Assembly (NCBI RefSeq): GCF_014207655.1
Contig: NZ_JACHHJ010000001.1
Span: 930,001-994,000, forward strand
Direction: 5' to 3'
Length of the DNA: 64,000 bases
Source: Geomicrobium halophilum
GTDB lineage: Bacteria > Bacillota > Bacilli > Bacillales > Marinococcaceae
A program made the position numbers and the translations under genes. The notes under the pieces are model-generated. The model made no database searches. It was given only the letters and a program-made list of their open reading frames with translations, and was not told the origin of the DNA. Below are positions 53,874 through 62,590 of this stretch, in pieces (the first letter of the stretch is position 1; the number at the start of each line of letters is the position of its first letter).

Positions 53874-54974
53874 ATGAATATTAAGTTTAAACCCGTTGTT
53901 CACGGGTTAAAACCATATGAACCGGGAAAACCAATCGAAGAAGTGAAAGCGGATTTTGGCCTCGAAGAAGTGATTAAATTAGCTTCTAATGAGAACCCAT
54001 ATGGTTCCTCGTTAAAGGTGACAAAATTACTCAATCAAACAGGAACACAACAATTGTACCCAGATGGCCATGCCAGTGCATTGCGTAAAGAACTGGCTCG
54101 CCGCTTGCAGGTGAAAGAGGAACAATTACTATTTGGTGCTGGCTCTGATGAAGTGATTTTACTCGTATGCCGAGCTTTACTTTCGGAAAACACGAATACG
54201 GTGATGGCGACTCCCACATTTTCGCAATATAAACATAACGCTGTTATCGAAGGAGCCGAAATTATAGAAGTGCCTTTACGGGATGGTTTACATGACCTGA
54301 AAGCGATGGCTGATCATATTAATGAAAATACGCAGATCGTTTGGGTATGTAATCCGAACAACCCTTCTGGAACATATAACAATGCTGATGATTTTGTGCG
54401 CTTCATGGAACGAGTACCAAGCGACGTACTGGTCGTAAGTGATGAGGCATACATGGAATATGTAGAAGCAAGTGATTATCCAGACACTCTTTCGATGCTA
54501 AAGACGTACGATAACTTGTTAATATTACGTACATTTTCCAAAATGTATGGATTAGCGGGCTTAAGAATAGGGTATGGGGTTGGAGCGGAATCCTTCATCT
54601 CTAAAGTTGAACCGTTGAGACCCCCCTTTAACACTACGAAGTTGGCTCAAGAAGCAGCGCTTACAGCCCTTGATGATCAAACATTTATTAACGATTGTTA
54701 TGAAAAAAACTTAACGGAAAAAAACAAACTGGAAGTATTTTTTCATGAGAACGGCTGTATTTGTTACCCAAGTGAAACGAATTTCATCCTTGTTGATGTA
54801 GGAACTAGCGGGGATGATGTGTTTAACGCTCTCATACGCCAGGGGGTCATTGTACGTTCTGGTGAAGCACTCGGTTTTCCACATTGTATACGAATATCTG
54901 TCGGGACCGAAAGTGAAAACGCAGAATTAATGCGTGCCTTTACTCGCTGGAGTAAAGATCAGGTAAAGGTATAG
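53874..54974 (+). CDS. hisC: histidinol-phosphate aminotransferase
   Basis: PLP aminotransferase of histidine synthesis; in B. subtilis this enzyme also serves as aromatic aminotransferase for tyrosine and phenylalanine, which explains its place in the supraoperon. The PLP lysine is in RTFSKMYGLAGLRIGY near residue 222, and NPNNPSGTY and DEAYMEY are present. Length is 366 residues. AAAAGGTGA precedes the ATG at the right edge of repeat element B. Confidence 0.94.
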   Translation: MNIKFKPVVHGLKPYEPGKPIEEVKADFGLEEVIKLASNENPYGSSLKVTKLLNQTGTQQLYPDGHASALRKELARRLQVKEEQLLFGAGSDEVILLVCRALLSENTNTVMATPTFSQYKHNAVIEGAEIIEVPLRDGLHDLKAMADHINENTQIVWVCNPNNPSGTYNNADDFVRFMERVPSDVLVVSDEAYMEYVEASDYPDTLSMLKTYDNLLILRTFSKMYGLAGLRIGYGVGAESFISKVEPLRPPFNTTKLAQEAALTALDDQTFINDCYEKNLTEKNKLEVFFHENGCICYPSETNFILVDVGTSGDDVFNALIRQGVIVRSGEALGFPHCIRISVGTESENAELMRAFTRWSKDQVKV

Positions 54975-54983
54975 GTGAAAGAT

Positions 54984-56114
54984 ATGGTGCAACCATCAAA
55001 CAAGACAAACGTTTCGAAAAAAGTCGTCGTTATTGGCTTGGGCTTAATTGGCGGTTCAGTCGCCCTAGCCATTCGTAATTCCCATTACGTGCAGATGATC
55101 GGCATTGACGTTCATGAACCATCTTTAAAGATGGCAACATCTTTGCAAATTATCGATTATGGAGATACGAGTGCGGAAGAGAATGTAGGGGACGCAGATG
55201 TCATTATCATTGCGACCCCGGTTTCTAAAACGTTAGAGGTTTTAGAAATTCTGGCTCAAGAGCCTTTAAAGCCTGGAGTCATTATTACTGACGTTGGCAG
55301 TACGAAGAAAACGGTATTATCAGAAAGTGAACGTTTGCTTTCTGAAAGAGAAGTCAAGTTCATTGGTGGACATCCGATGGCGGGTTCACATAAAAGTGGT
55401 GTTCAAGGTTCGAGAGCTGATCTATTCGAAAATGCTTTCTATGTTTTAACGACCGGCGTTGGTGCTGACTCAGCGGATGTGGAAGAATTAAAACGGTGGT
55501 TGATTGGTACGAACGCTCGTTTCATTGAATTAGATGCCAGTCTGCATGATTTATTTGCAGGCAGTGTTAGCCACCTCCCGCACATTGTGGCAGCTTCACT
55601 CGTTCACCAATTATCGCGATTGGGACAGCAGTACCCCCTTATCGGTGAGCTCGCTGCTGGAGGTTTCCGGGATATCACCCGTATAGCCTCTGCCAACCCT
55701 GTGATGTGGCGAGATATTTTATTGCATAACAAAGATGTACTGATTCCAATGATAGAGCGTTGGCAATCGGATATGCAGAAGGTACAGGGCCTGATTGAAG
55801 CTGAAGATGATCGTGGTTTGCAATCATTTTTTTCTGATGCGAAGCAATACCGTGACGGCTTGCCATCCAAAAAGAAAGGAGCAATTCCTGCCTTCTATGA
55901 CTTGTTCGTGGATGTTCCGGATCGCCCAGGTGTGATCTCGGAGGTCACGGGAATACTTGCGAATCATAATATTAGCATTACAAATATCCAAATTATAGAA
56001 GCAAGGGAAGATATTATGGGCGTGCTTCGGCTTTCGTTTCGAAGAGAGACCGATCGTCAACGAGGTCTTGACTGCTTAGAAGCCGAACAGTTTAGTACAT
56101 ACATTAGTGAGTGA
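54984..56114 (+). CDS. tyrA: prephenate dehydrogenase with ACT domain
   Basis: Oxidises prephenate to 4-hydroxyphenylpyruvate for tyrosine. The NAD motif GLGLIGGSVALAI is near residue 18, and GGHPMAGSHKSG near residue 129 holds the active-site histidine. A C-terminal ACT domain starts near residue 303 (DVPDRPGVISEVTGIL) and probably binds tyrosine. ATG 54984 is preferred because AGGTGAAAG precedes it; the in-frame GTG at 54975 directly abuts the hisC stop. Length is 376 residues. Confidence 0.94.
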   Translation: MVQPSNKTNVSKKVVVIGLGLIGGSVALAIRNSHYVQMIGIDVHEPSLKMATSLQIIDYGDTSAEENVGDADVIIIATPVSKTLEVLEILAQEPLKPGVIITDVGSTKKTVLSESERLLSEREVKFIGGHPMAGSHKSGVQGSRADLFENAFYVLTTGVGADSADVEELKRWLIGTNARFIELDASLHDLFAGSVSHLPHIVAASLVHQLSRLGQQYPLIGELAAGGFRDITRIASANPVMWRDILLHNKDVLIPMIERWQSDMQKVQGLIEAEDDRGLQSFFSDAKQYRDGLPSKKKGAIPAFYDLFVDVPDRPGVISEVTGILANHNISITNIQIIEAREDIMGVLRLSFRRETDRQRGLDCLEAEQFSTYISE

Positions 56115-56126
56115 GGGGGGCAGGGC

Positions 56127-57419
56127 ATGGATAAAGAAGCAATCGTTGCTAGTGGTGCCCTACAAGGAAGCACGACAGTTCCAGGAGATAAGTCTATTTC
56201 GCATCGTGCGGTCATGCTTGGAGCAATAGCGAAAGGGAAGACAACAGTAAAAGGGTTTCTGGACGGTGAGGACTGTAAACAAACCATTCGCTGCTTTCAG
56301 AAAATGGGAGTCTCTATTTACCATGGTCAAGAGTCGGTTACGATCGAGGGGTGTGGCTTAGATGGTTTGAAAGAACCTTCGGAAGTGCTTGATGTCGGAA
56401 ACTCCGGAACGACGATCCGTCTTATGCTTGGTATTATGGCAGGGAACCCGCACTTTAGCGTTGTCTCCGGAGATGAATCGATCGCGAAACGACCGATGGC
56501 AAGAGTCACAAATCCGCTTATGCAAATGGGGGCGCGCCTATGGGGCAGAGAGAACGGGAATCGCACGCCCATTGCCGTCAACGGTGATACGAAACTTACA
56601 GCCATCGATTATCGCTCCCCTGTGGCGAGTGGACAAGTGAAAAGCGCGCTGTTGCTTGCTGGATTGCAGGCGGAAGGAAAGACGACGGTTCAGGAACCTT
56701 ACCGTTCAAGGGATCATACAGAACGAATGCTAAGCGCTTTCGGTGTAGATGTGGACGTTTATGAAAATGGAGTCGCGATTACCGGGGGTCAGACCTTGTC
56801 CGGGCAGAACGTGGAGATACCGGGCGACATCTCTTCTGCTGCATTTTTACTTACAGCTGCAGCCACCGTAAAAGACAGCCATCTACGTGTTAATAATGTC
56901 GGTGTCAATCCTACACGTACGGGCGTTATTGACGCTTTGCTTGCCATGGGAGCGGATGTATCTCTACAAGAGGAACGAATTGTGAACGGTGAACCAGTCG
57001 CTGATATTGTAGTGAAAGAAAGGCCGCTGCACGGGGCTGTAATTTCTGGTGCCCTGATTCCACGCTTAATCGATGAGTTGCCTGTACTAGCGGTCGTTGC
57101 CACCCAAGCCAAAGGAGAAACGGTCATTAAGGATGCAGTAGAGCTTAAATATAAAGAAACCAATCGCATCGATACAACAGTGAATCAATTAAAGCAACTA
57201 GGAGCGAATATTAGAGCTACAGAAGATGGCATGGTGATCACAGGACCGACACCACTTACTGGCGGAGAAGTCAATAGCTTTCAGGATCATCGAATAGGAA
57301 TGGCCTTTACCATTGCGGGACTCATTGCCGATGGAGAAACCGTTATTCATGGTGCTAAAGCCAGCGACATTTCTTACCCAGGATTTTATGAGAAACTGAA
57401 ATCATTAAGTCAATCATAG
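56127..57419 (+). CDS. aroA: 3-phosphoshikimate 1-carboxyvinyltransferase (EPSP synthase; aroE in B. subtilis naming)
   Basis: Joins shikimate-3-phosphate and PEP. The family motif PGDKSISHRAVMLGA is near residue 19, with GNSGTTIRLMLG near residue 91 and the C-terminal DHRIGMAFTIAG near residue 392. The GNSGTTIRL form without an alanine after the first glycine is usual for the class II enzymes of Bacillaceae. Length is 430 residues. GGGGGGCAGGG lies before the ATG. It is the last gene of the supraoperon; a terminator follows 20 bases later. Confidence 0.95.
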   Translation: MDKEAIVASGALQGSTTVPGDKSISHRAVMLGAIAKGKTTVKGFLDGEDCKQTIRCFQKMGVSIYHGQESVTIEGCGLDGLKEPSEVLDVGNSGTTIRLMLGIMAGNPHFSVVSGDESIAKRPMARVTNPLMQMGARLWGRENGNRTPIAVNGDTKLTAIDYRSPVASGQVKSALLLAGLQAEGKTTVQEPYRSRDHTERMLSAFGVDVDVYENGVAITGGQTLSGQNVEIPGDISSAAFLLTAAATVKDSHLRVNNVGVNPTRTGVIDALLAMGADVSLQEERIVNGEPVADIVVKERPLHGAVISGALIPRLIDELPVLAVVATQAKGETVIKDAVELKYKETNRIDTTVNQLKQLGANIRATEDGMVITGPTPLTGGEVNSFQDHRIGMAFTIAGLIADGETVIHGAKASDISYPGFYEKLKSLSQS

Positions 57420-57438
57420 TTACATGATATAAGTATAT

Positions 57439-57466
57439 AGGAAGCGTTTGGACGACGCTTCCTTTT
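57439..57466 (+). terminator. rho-independent terminator of the aro-trp supraoperon
   Basis: Perfect nine-base stem AGGAAGCGT / ACGCTTCCT, seven-base loop, followed by TTTTC. Confidence 0.88.
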
Positions 57467-57506
57467 CTCGGCTGAAATTTTCTTTTTATATTTTTATGAA
57501 AAAACC

Positions 57507-57534
57507 TTGACGAGAAATAGAAATGATTTATAAT
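57507..57534 (+). promoter_or_regulatory. sigma-A promoter upstream of ypiA
   Basis: TTGACG (57507-57512), 16-base spacer, TATAAT (57529-57534). Transcription would start near 57541 and run first into the terminator at 57594-57645. Confidence 0.65.
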
Positions 57535-57593
57535 AGTATTTAGCGTATGGTTTCTCTCCACTCCTATCCATAACCTTAGAGCGATTTTGCTCG

Positions 57594-57645
57594 ACCTGAA
57601 TTGTAAGCGTTTACGCGCGTTGCATTCAGGTTTTTTTATTTTTTT
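57594..57645 (+). terminator. terminator inside the ypiA leader with cre-like site
   Basis: Stem ACCTGAAT / ATTCAGGT extended inward with a bulge, followed by seven T and a further T-rich run. The 5' strand includes TTGTAAGCGTTTACG (57601-57615), which matches the CcpA cre pattern WTGNAAGCGNWWWCA at 14 of 15 positions. From the promoter at 57507 this would give a terminated transcript of about 95 bases. Either an attenuated leader or a small RNA is possible; the cre match may simply come from the stem. Confidence 0.5.
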
Positions 57646-57724
57646 AGAGCGTTTTGCTATACTAAAATAGCGTATGGAGATGTGGATACGTTAACTAAAA
57701 AATTAGGCAAAAGGAGGTTTCGCT

Positions 57725-58993
57725 ATGCCTGCTGATATAGAGCAAGCCATGAGTCTTATTGAGAACGGGGATGTTAAGGCAGGTTTGGACAAGCTCGAGG
57801 AAATTGAGAAGGTTGCAAGCGACGATGAAACCCTTGAACTCGCCGCTGCTTATCAATCTCTTGGTCACCCCCATGAGGTGATTAGAATCGTTGATCGCCT
57901 TTTGCAGTCGTACCCCAACGAAGGCAGTTTGCTCACTTTAAAAGCGGAAGCGGCAGTTGATTTAGATCGAGAGGAAGAAGCTATTGATTTGCTTGAATCC
58001 GTGACTGTTGAGGATGAGTCTTTTTTAGAAGCACAGATGTTACTTGCTGACCTTTACCAAACACAAGGGTTAGAGGAAGTGGCGGAACGGAAATTGTTTA
58101 TGGCACTCGAGCAAGCACCGGATGAACCGATTTTATTAGCGGGTCTTGGCAGTTATTACGTGGAACAGGGGAATTATCAAAATGCCATTCCCTATTTAAA
58201 GCAGGCCATTCAACAAGGGTTTGATCCTTCTGAGGCAAATGTAAATGTACTGCTCGCGGAAGCCTATAGTAATACAGGGGCTTTTGAGACGGCGATCCCT
58301 TATTATGCTGAAGCCGTAGAAGAAGACGAGGACCCGCGAGCGCTTTTTGGATATGGTTTCACTGCGTTGCAGCTTAACGACTACTCGACAGCAATAGAAC
58401 AATTAGAAAATCTGAAAAAGCTTGATCCAGAATATAGCAGTCTGTACTCGCCTTTAATCGAAGCATATGAAGCTGAGCGGCAATTTGAAAACGCCTTACA
58501 AACAGCAGAAGCAGGGCTGGAGGTGGATCGTCATAATGAGCACCTCTACGCTGAAACGGGACGCCTCCAACAAGCACTCGGGCAATTTGAACACGCGGAA
58601 CAATCCTTAAAGCAGGCTCTTGAGTACCATCCTGGAAATCTAGGTGCCAGTGCTGCGCTGCTTCGCATGTATGCGGATGAAGAGCGAAGTGATGATATCA
58701 AAACGTTAATTGACCAGTTACGTGCAGCTGGAGAAGAAGATCCATTATTCACTTTCTATGAGGGAAAAGCTCATTATATCGACGACGAAGTCGAGGAAGC
58801 GTTACCTTTCTATGAACAGGCATATGCATATATAGAAACAGATGGGGGAGCCTTGGAAGAGTATGGTCATCTTTTACTGGAAAATGGAAGGCAGAAAGAT
58901 GCGAAGATGATCTTCAGCCGGGCAGCCCAATTACAACCGGAGAACCACGAGCTTCAACTGTTTGTAGAAGAATTACAATCTCGTGAACAATAA
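57725..58993 (+). CDS. ypiA: TPR-repeat protein YpiA
   Basis: A soluble 422-residue protein composed of about ten tetratricopeptide-type helical repeats (for example YLKQAIQQGFDPSE, YYAEAVEEDEDPRALFGYGF, SLKQALEYHPGN). It is acidic and has no signal peptide. It lies directly after aroA, as in B. subtilis. TPR proteins act as protein-interaction scaffolds; the partner is unknown. AAAGGAGG precedes the ATG. B. subtilis ypiB, which normally follows, is missing here. Confidence 0.88.
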   Translation: MPADIEQAMSLIENGDVKAGLDKLEEIEKVASDDETLELAAAYQSLGHPHEVIRIVDRLLQSYPNEGSLLTLKAEAAVDLDREEEAIDLLESVTVEDESFLEAQMLLADLYQTQGLEEVAERKLFMALEQAPDEPILLAGLGSYYVEQGNYQNAIPYLKQAIQQGFDPSEANVNVLLAEAYSNTGAFETAIPYYAEAVEEDEDPRALFGYGFTALQLNDYSTAIEQLENLKKLDPEYSSLYSPLIEAYEAERQFENALQTAEAGLEVDRHNEHLYAETGRLQQALGQFEHAEQSLKQALEYHPGNLGASAALLRMYADEERSDDIKTLIDQLRAAGEEDPLFTFYEGKAHYIDDEVEEALPFYEQAYAYIETDGGALEEYGHLLLENGRQKDAKMIFSRAAQLQPENHELQLFVEELQSREQ

Positions 58994-59096
58994 CTTCTTT
59001 GGCGATTGGAACTGGCTTTTTTTAGCTAGATTCCTTATAATGTGGGAAGGGTTTGTCTCCTTCGATTAGAAGTATATGGGGAAAAGGAGTTTTTTT

Positions 59097-59570
59097 ATGC
59101 GGTGGCAAACAACAGATATTGATACGTACCAACAATCCCAAAGTTATGTCGATACCGCCCTCATCCCCCTTTTACCTGTATCACTTGGGGAAGAGATGAA
59201 AATGAAAGTGGCAATGGGGGAATACATATCGTTGATTGCAATGGAAATGGAAAAGCAATTTCGCGGAAGAATGATGCAGCTCCCTCCCCTTAGTTATCCT
59301 CAAAATGAAGGGGTGGAAGAGCTTCTTCAACACTTAAATGCCTGGGTAGAAGAGCTAAAAGCCAACGGAAAAAACCACATCATCTGGCTAACTAGCGATC
59401 CTATGTGGAAAAAATATGAAGATGAAATCCCGGGTGGTTTGCTATTATGGCTCCCGCATTTGCCGATCGAGCACTTGGACCCGCAATTACGGCAAAAAAC
59501 CATCAATGATCAAATGAAAGAAATTTTGCCAACTATTATGAAGGAGTGGCGACAGGATAAAGGTTCATAA
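59097..59570 (+). CDS. ypiF: YpiF-like protein (DUF2487)
   Basis: A 157-residue cytoplasmic protein without membrane segments. The opening MRWQTTDIDTYQQSQSYVDTALIPL is of the DUF2487 type. ATG 59097 has AAAGGAG upstream; the longer frame from 59076 overlaps that site. It lies immediately before qcrA, where B. subtilis has ypiF, and ypiB is absent. Function is unknown; the steady link with qcrABC suggests a part in making or assembling the complex, but this is inference. Confidence 0.8.
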   Translation: MRWQTTDIDTYQQSQSYVDTALIPLLPVSLGEEMKMKVAMGEYISLIAMEMEKQFRGRMMQLPPLSYPQNEGVEELLQHLNAWVEELKANGKNHIIWLTSDPMWKKYEDEIPGGLLLWLPHLPIEHLDPQLRQKTINDQMKEILPTIMKEWRQDKGS

Positions 59571-59754
59571 AATACCTTTGCAAAATGGCAGTCTTGAAAA
59601 GATTGACATGCTCTGAACCGCTAGGCTATCATATATATGTCTTAGTTTTGTTTGTCTATTCTTTGCGGTTCTACAAAATAGTTGCAAAAATTCAACCGCT
59701 GTTTCAGAGAGGTCTTAATACAAGAGTGATTTTTTGAGGTAGGAGGAGAGTGTA

Positions 59755-60255
59755 GTGGAAAAAAACCACAACGTATCTAGAAGACAGTTTCTAACGTATA
59801 CATTAACCGGCGTTGGCGGTTTTATGGCAGCGGGGGTCGTTATGCCAATGGTGCGTTTTGCCGTTGACCCGCTCTTGCAAGCCGATGCGGCAGACGACAT
59901 GGTTGATGTTGCGGCTGTCGATGAATTAACAGAGGTGCCACAAGCCTATGATCTGGAGTATGAGCAAGATCAAGGCTGGCACATAGAACAAGTCAGTGAA
60001 ACGGTTTGGCTCTTTTTAGAGGGGGATGAAGTCGTAGCCTTATCTTCTGTGTGCACACATTTGGGTTGTACGGTGAACTGGGGGACGGATCCGGATAACC
60101 CGGAACAATTCTTTTGTCCTTGCCACTTAGGACGATTTGAAAGAGATGGTAATAATGTGCCTGGCACACCACCGACCGAACCGCTTCATCGTTACCCACT
60201 CGAAGTGCGAGACGGCAGGGTCTTTCTCGGCACGAATGCACAACCACAAATCTAG
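59755..60255 (+). CDS. qcrA: menaquinol:cytochrome c reductase Rieske iron-sulfur subunit
   Basis: Rieske [2Fe-2S] protein of the bc complex. The cluster motifs are CTHLGC near residue 101 and CPCHLG near residue 122. The N-terminus carries SRRQFL followed by a hydrophobic helix, a twin-arginine signal anchor; QcrA is a Tat substrate in B. subtilis. At 166 residues it is full length. The start is GTG with AGGAGGAG upstream. It is followed by qcrB after eight bases. Confidence 0.96.
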   Translation: MEKNHNVSRRQFLTYTLTGVGGFMAAGVVMPMVRFAVDPLLQADAADDMVDVAAVDELTEVPQAYDLEYEQDQGWHIEQVSETVWLFLEGDEVVALSSVCTHLGCTVNWGTDPDNPEQFFCPCHLGRFERDGNNVPGTPPTEPLHRYPLEVRDGRVFLGTNAQPQI

Positions 60256-60269
60256 GAGGGGCATTGATC

Positions 60270-60941
60270 ATGTTACAACGTATCTACGATTGGATTGACG
60301 ATCGTGTAGATGTCACACCGCTTTGGCGCGACGTGGCTGATCATGAGGTGCCCGAGCATGTAAACCCAGGGCACCATTTCTCGGCATTTGTTTACTGCTT
60401 TGGCGGTTTGACTTTTTTCACGGTTGTTATCCAAATATTATCTGGCATGTTTTTAACGATGTATTATGTACCGGATATTGTGAACGCCCACGCATCTGTG
60501 GAGTACTTACAAAGTGATGTCGCCTATGGAATGATTGTTCGAGGCATGCACCATTGGGGCGCCAGTGTCGTCATTGTTATGGTTTTCTTACATACCTTAA
60601 GAGTATTTTTTACCGGTTCTTATAAGAAGCCCCGTGAGATTAACTGGGTAGTAGGTGTACTTCTCTTTTTCATTATCTTAGGTTTAGGCTTTACCGGATA
60701 CTTGCTGCCGTGGGATATGAAAGCTTATTTCGCCACACAGGTCGGTCTGGAGATTGCCGAAACTGTTCCCGTCATTGGGGAGCTGCTATACACCTTGCTA
60801 GCTGGAGGAGAATTTATCGGTGCACAGACGCTTACCCGCTTCTTTGCGATTCACGTATTCTTCCTGCCAGGGGCATTGTTAGCTTTAGTCGCTGTTCACT
60901 TTATTATGATTCGTAGACAAGGCATTTCTGGACCTCTATAG
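60270..60941 (+). CDS. qcrB: menaquinol:cytochrome c reductase cytochrome b subunit
   Basis: Cytochrome b6-type subunit of 223 residues with four transmembrane helices that bind two b hemes and one covalently attached c-type heme. The helix-B histidines lie in RGMHHWGAS and the helix-D pair in AIHVFFLPG and ALVAVHFI. The Cys in AFVYCFGG near residue 43 is the family's heme c attachment residue. ATG 60270 has GGAGGGG upstream; the TTG at 60264 is less likely. Confidence 0.96.
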   Translation: MLQRIYDWIDDRVDVTPLWRDVADHEVPEHVNPGHHFSAFVYCFGGLTFFTVVIQILSGMFLTMYYVPDIVNAHASVEYLQSDVAYGMIVRGMHHWGASVVIVMVFLHTLRVFFTGSYKKPREINWVVGVLLFFIILGLGFTGYLLPWDMKAYFATQVGLEIAETVPVIGELLYTLLAGGEFIGAQTLTRFFAIHVFFLPGALLALVAVHFIMIRRQGISGPL

Positions 60942-60975
60942 GGTCTAGGATTGCCTCACCTTAGGAGGGGAACCG

Positions 60976-61836
60976 ATGCGTCGAGGAAAAGGAATGAAGT
61001 ATGTTACCGATTCCAGGATACCTGCGCGCGAACATCGCATGCAGAATATACCTAAAGATTACTCGGAATATCCCGGCAAGACAGAAGCTTTTTTTCCGAA
61101 CTATTTGCTGAAAGAATGGCTTGTCGGTGCGGTATTTCTTATTGGCTTTCTTTGTTTAACGGTGGCCCATCCAGCCCCACTCGAACGAGAAGCTGATCCA
61201 AACGATACAGGATATGTTCCATTACCAGACTGGTTTTTCTTATTCCTTTATCAGTTACTTAAGTATGAATACGCTGCTGGTGATTACGTTGTTTTGGGGA
61301 CGGTTGTGCTTCCTGGACTTGCATTCGGGGCGTTACTACTCGCTCCATGGCTTGATAAAGGCCCGGAACGGAGACTATCTCAGCGCCCAATCGCGACCGC
61401 TATGATGACTCTGGGTGTCATCTCCACGATCTATCTTACCTGGGAGTCTGTTGAACAGCATGACTGGGAAGCAGATGCGGAACAGGCAGCAATGGATGAT
61501 GAGGATATAAGGGAAGTCGATCAAAGCCACGAGGGTTATGAGATCTATCAGGAACAAGGCTGTATATCATGTCACGGTGATAATCTAGAGGGGAACCCGG
61601 GTGTACAGGGACCGGACCTTTATGATCTGGCATACGACGTTGAAGGGGTCGCTGAGATTTCTGTAAACGGGATTGGAGAAATGCCAGGGGATATGTTTGA
61701 TGGCACTGAAGAAGAACTTCAAATCTTATCTGAATACATCGTAGCTGGCGGCGGTGCTAATGAAGATGAAGATGTAAATGGAGACGACGAAGAAGAAACT
61801 GAAGAAGACGAAGAAAATGATGAAGAGGATGCCTAA
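60976..61836 (+). CDS. qcrC: menaquinol:cytochrome c reductase cytochrome b/c subunit, with acidic tail
   Basis: Fusion of a subunit-IV-like membrane part (three helices, with PDWFFLFLYQLLKYE) and a C-terminal cytochrome c domain with heme site CISCH near residue 195 and a methionine ligand probably in GEMPGDMF. Heme attachment depends on ResB and ResC. The chain is 286 residues, about 30 longer than B. subtilis QcrC; the extra part is a tail made almost only of Asp, Glu and Asn on the outer side of the membrane. GGAGGGG precedes the ATG. A terminator follows. Confidence 0.95.
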   Translation: MRRGKGMKYVTDSRIPAREHRMQNIPKDYSEYPGKTEAFFPNYLLKEWLVGAVFLIGFLCLTVAHPAPLEREADPNDTGYVPLPDWFFLFLYQLLKYEYAAGDYVVLGTVVLPGLAFGALLLAPWLDKGPERRLSQRPIATAMMTLGVISTIYLTWESVEQHDWEADAEQAAMDDEDIREVDQSHEGYEIYQEQGCISCHGDNLEGNPGVQGPDLYDLAYDVEGVAEISVNGIGEMPGDMFDGTEEELQILSEYIVAGGGANEDEDVNGDDEEETEEDEENDEEDA

Positions 61837-61854
61837 GAAGAATAATACGGTGAT

Positions 61855-61884
61855 GAAAAAAGCTGACTGTTGTCAGCTTTTTTC
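61855..61884 (+). terminator. rho-independent terminator of the qcr operon
   Basis: Perfect 13-base stem GAAAAAAGCTGAC / GTCAGCTTTTTTC with loop TGTT; the T-run is part of the stem. Confidence 0.9.
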
Positions 61885-61923
61885 ATACTCAAGGTATCAA
61901 TGCTCTTTAAAGGAGTGGCTGCT

Positions 61924-62520
61924 GTGCGAATGTTCGCTGAATTTTTAGCTCGACCCTCGATATTGTGGGCGCTGTTATTGGTTAATGGCGCCGGCACGTT
62001 ATACGGGTTTTATTGGTATGAAGGCCAATTAGCTCAAACCCCTGTTATTTTTCTTCCGTTTGTTCCCGATAGCCCTACAGCAAGTTTATTTTTTACAGGG
62101 GTACTTGCGGCTTTTCTTTTGAGAAAAAATATAGGTTTGCTTGAAGCATTCGCAGCAGTTACGCTTATTAAATATGGAGTGTGGGCCGTTGTCATAAATC
62201 TCGGTCAAGACATTTTGGGGGGGCAGGTCGGTTGGCAAAATTACATGCTTATCGCATCGCACTTTGGAATGGCTTTACAGGCTGTGCTGTTCTTGCCTTA
62301 CTATCGTATCAAACCTTGGCACCTTGTCGTTGTTGGGATTTGGACCGTACATAACGATATCATTGATTATGTGTATGGGATGCATCCGTGGGTAAGTCCG
62401 GTACTCGAGCCTTATATTGATCACATTGGTTATTTCACATTTTGGCTCGGCATGGCGGCGATCGCGATTGTTTATTTCTACAACGTTCGCCATAGGAAAT
62501 ATCGTCTAGACTTGCCATGA
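61924..62520 (+). CDS. ypjA: YpjA-like membrane protein (DUF1405)
   Basis: A 198-residue integral membrane protein with about six helices and the conserved phrases LLLVNGAGTLYGFYWY near the start, and VHNDIIDYVYGMHPWV near residue 145. It belongs to the DUF1405 family and lies after qcrC as in B. subtilis. GTG 61924 is eight bases after AAAGGAG; ATG 61930 is a possible alternative, while the longer frame from 61870 starts inside the qcr terminator. Function is unknown. Confidence 0.88.
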   Translation: MRMFAEFLARPSILWALLLVNGAGTLYGFYWYEGQLAQTPVIFLPFVPDSPTASLFFTGVLAAFLLRKNIGLLEAFAAVTLIKYGVWAVVINLGQDILGGQVGWQNYMLIASHFGMALQAVLFLPYYRIKPWHLVVVGIWTVHNDIIDYVYGMHPWVSPVLEPYIDHIGYFTFWLGMAAIAIVYFYNVRHRKYRLDLP

Positions 62521-62590
62521 TGAATGATGGTCTACTCTTGTCCTTTTATTCATAGGCTTGGATTAAGAGGACAAGGGAGGAGGCTGTTCG

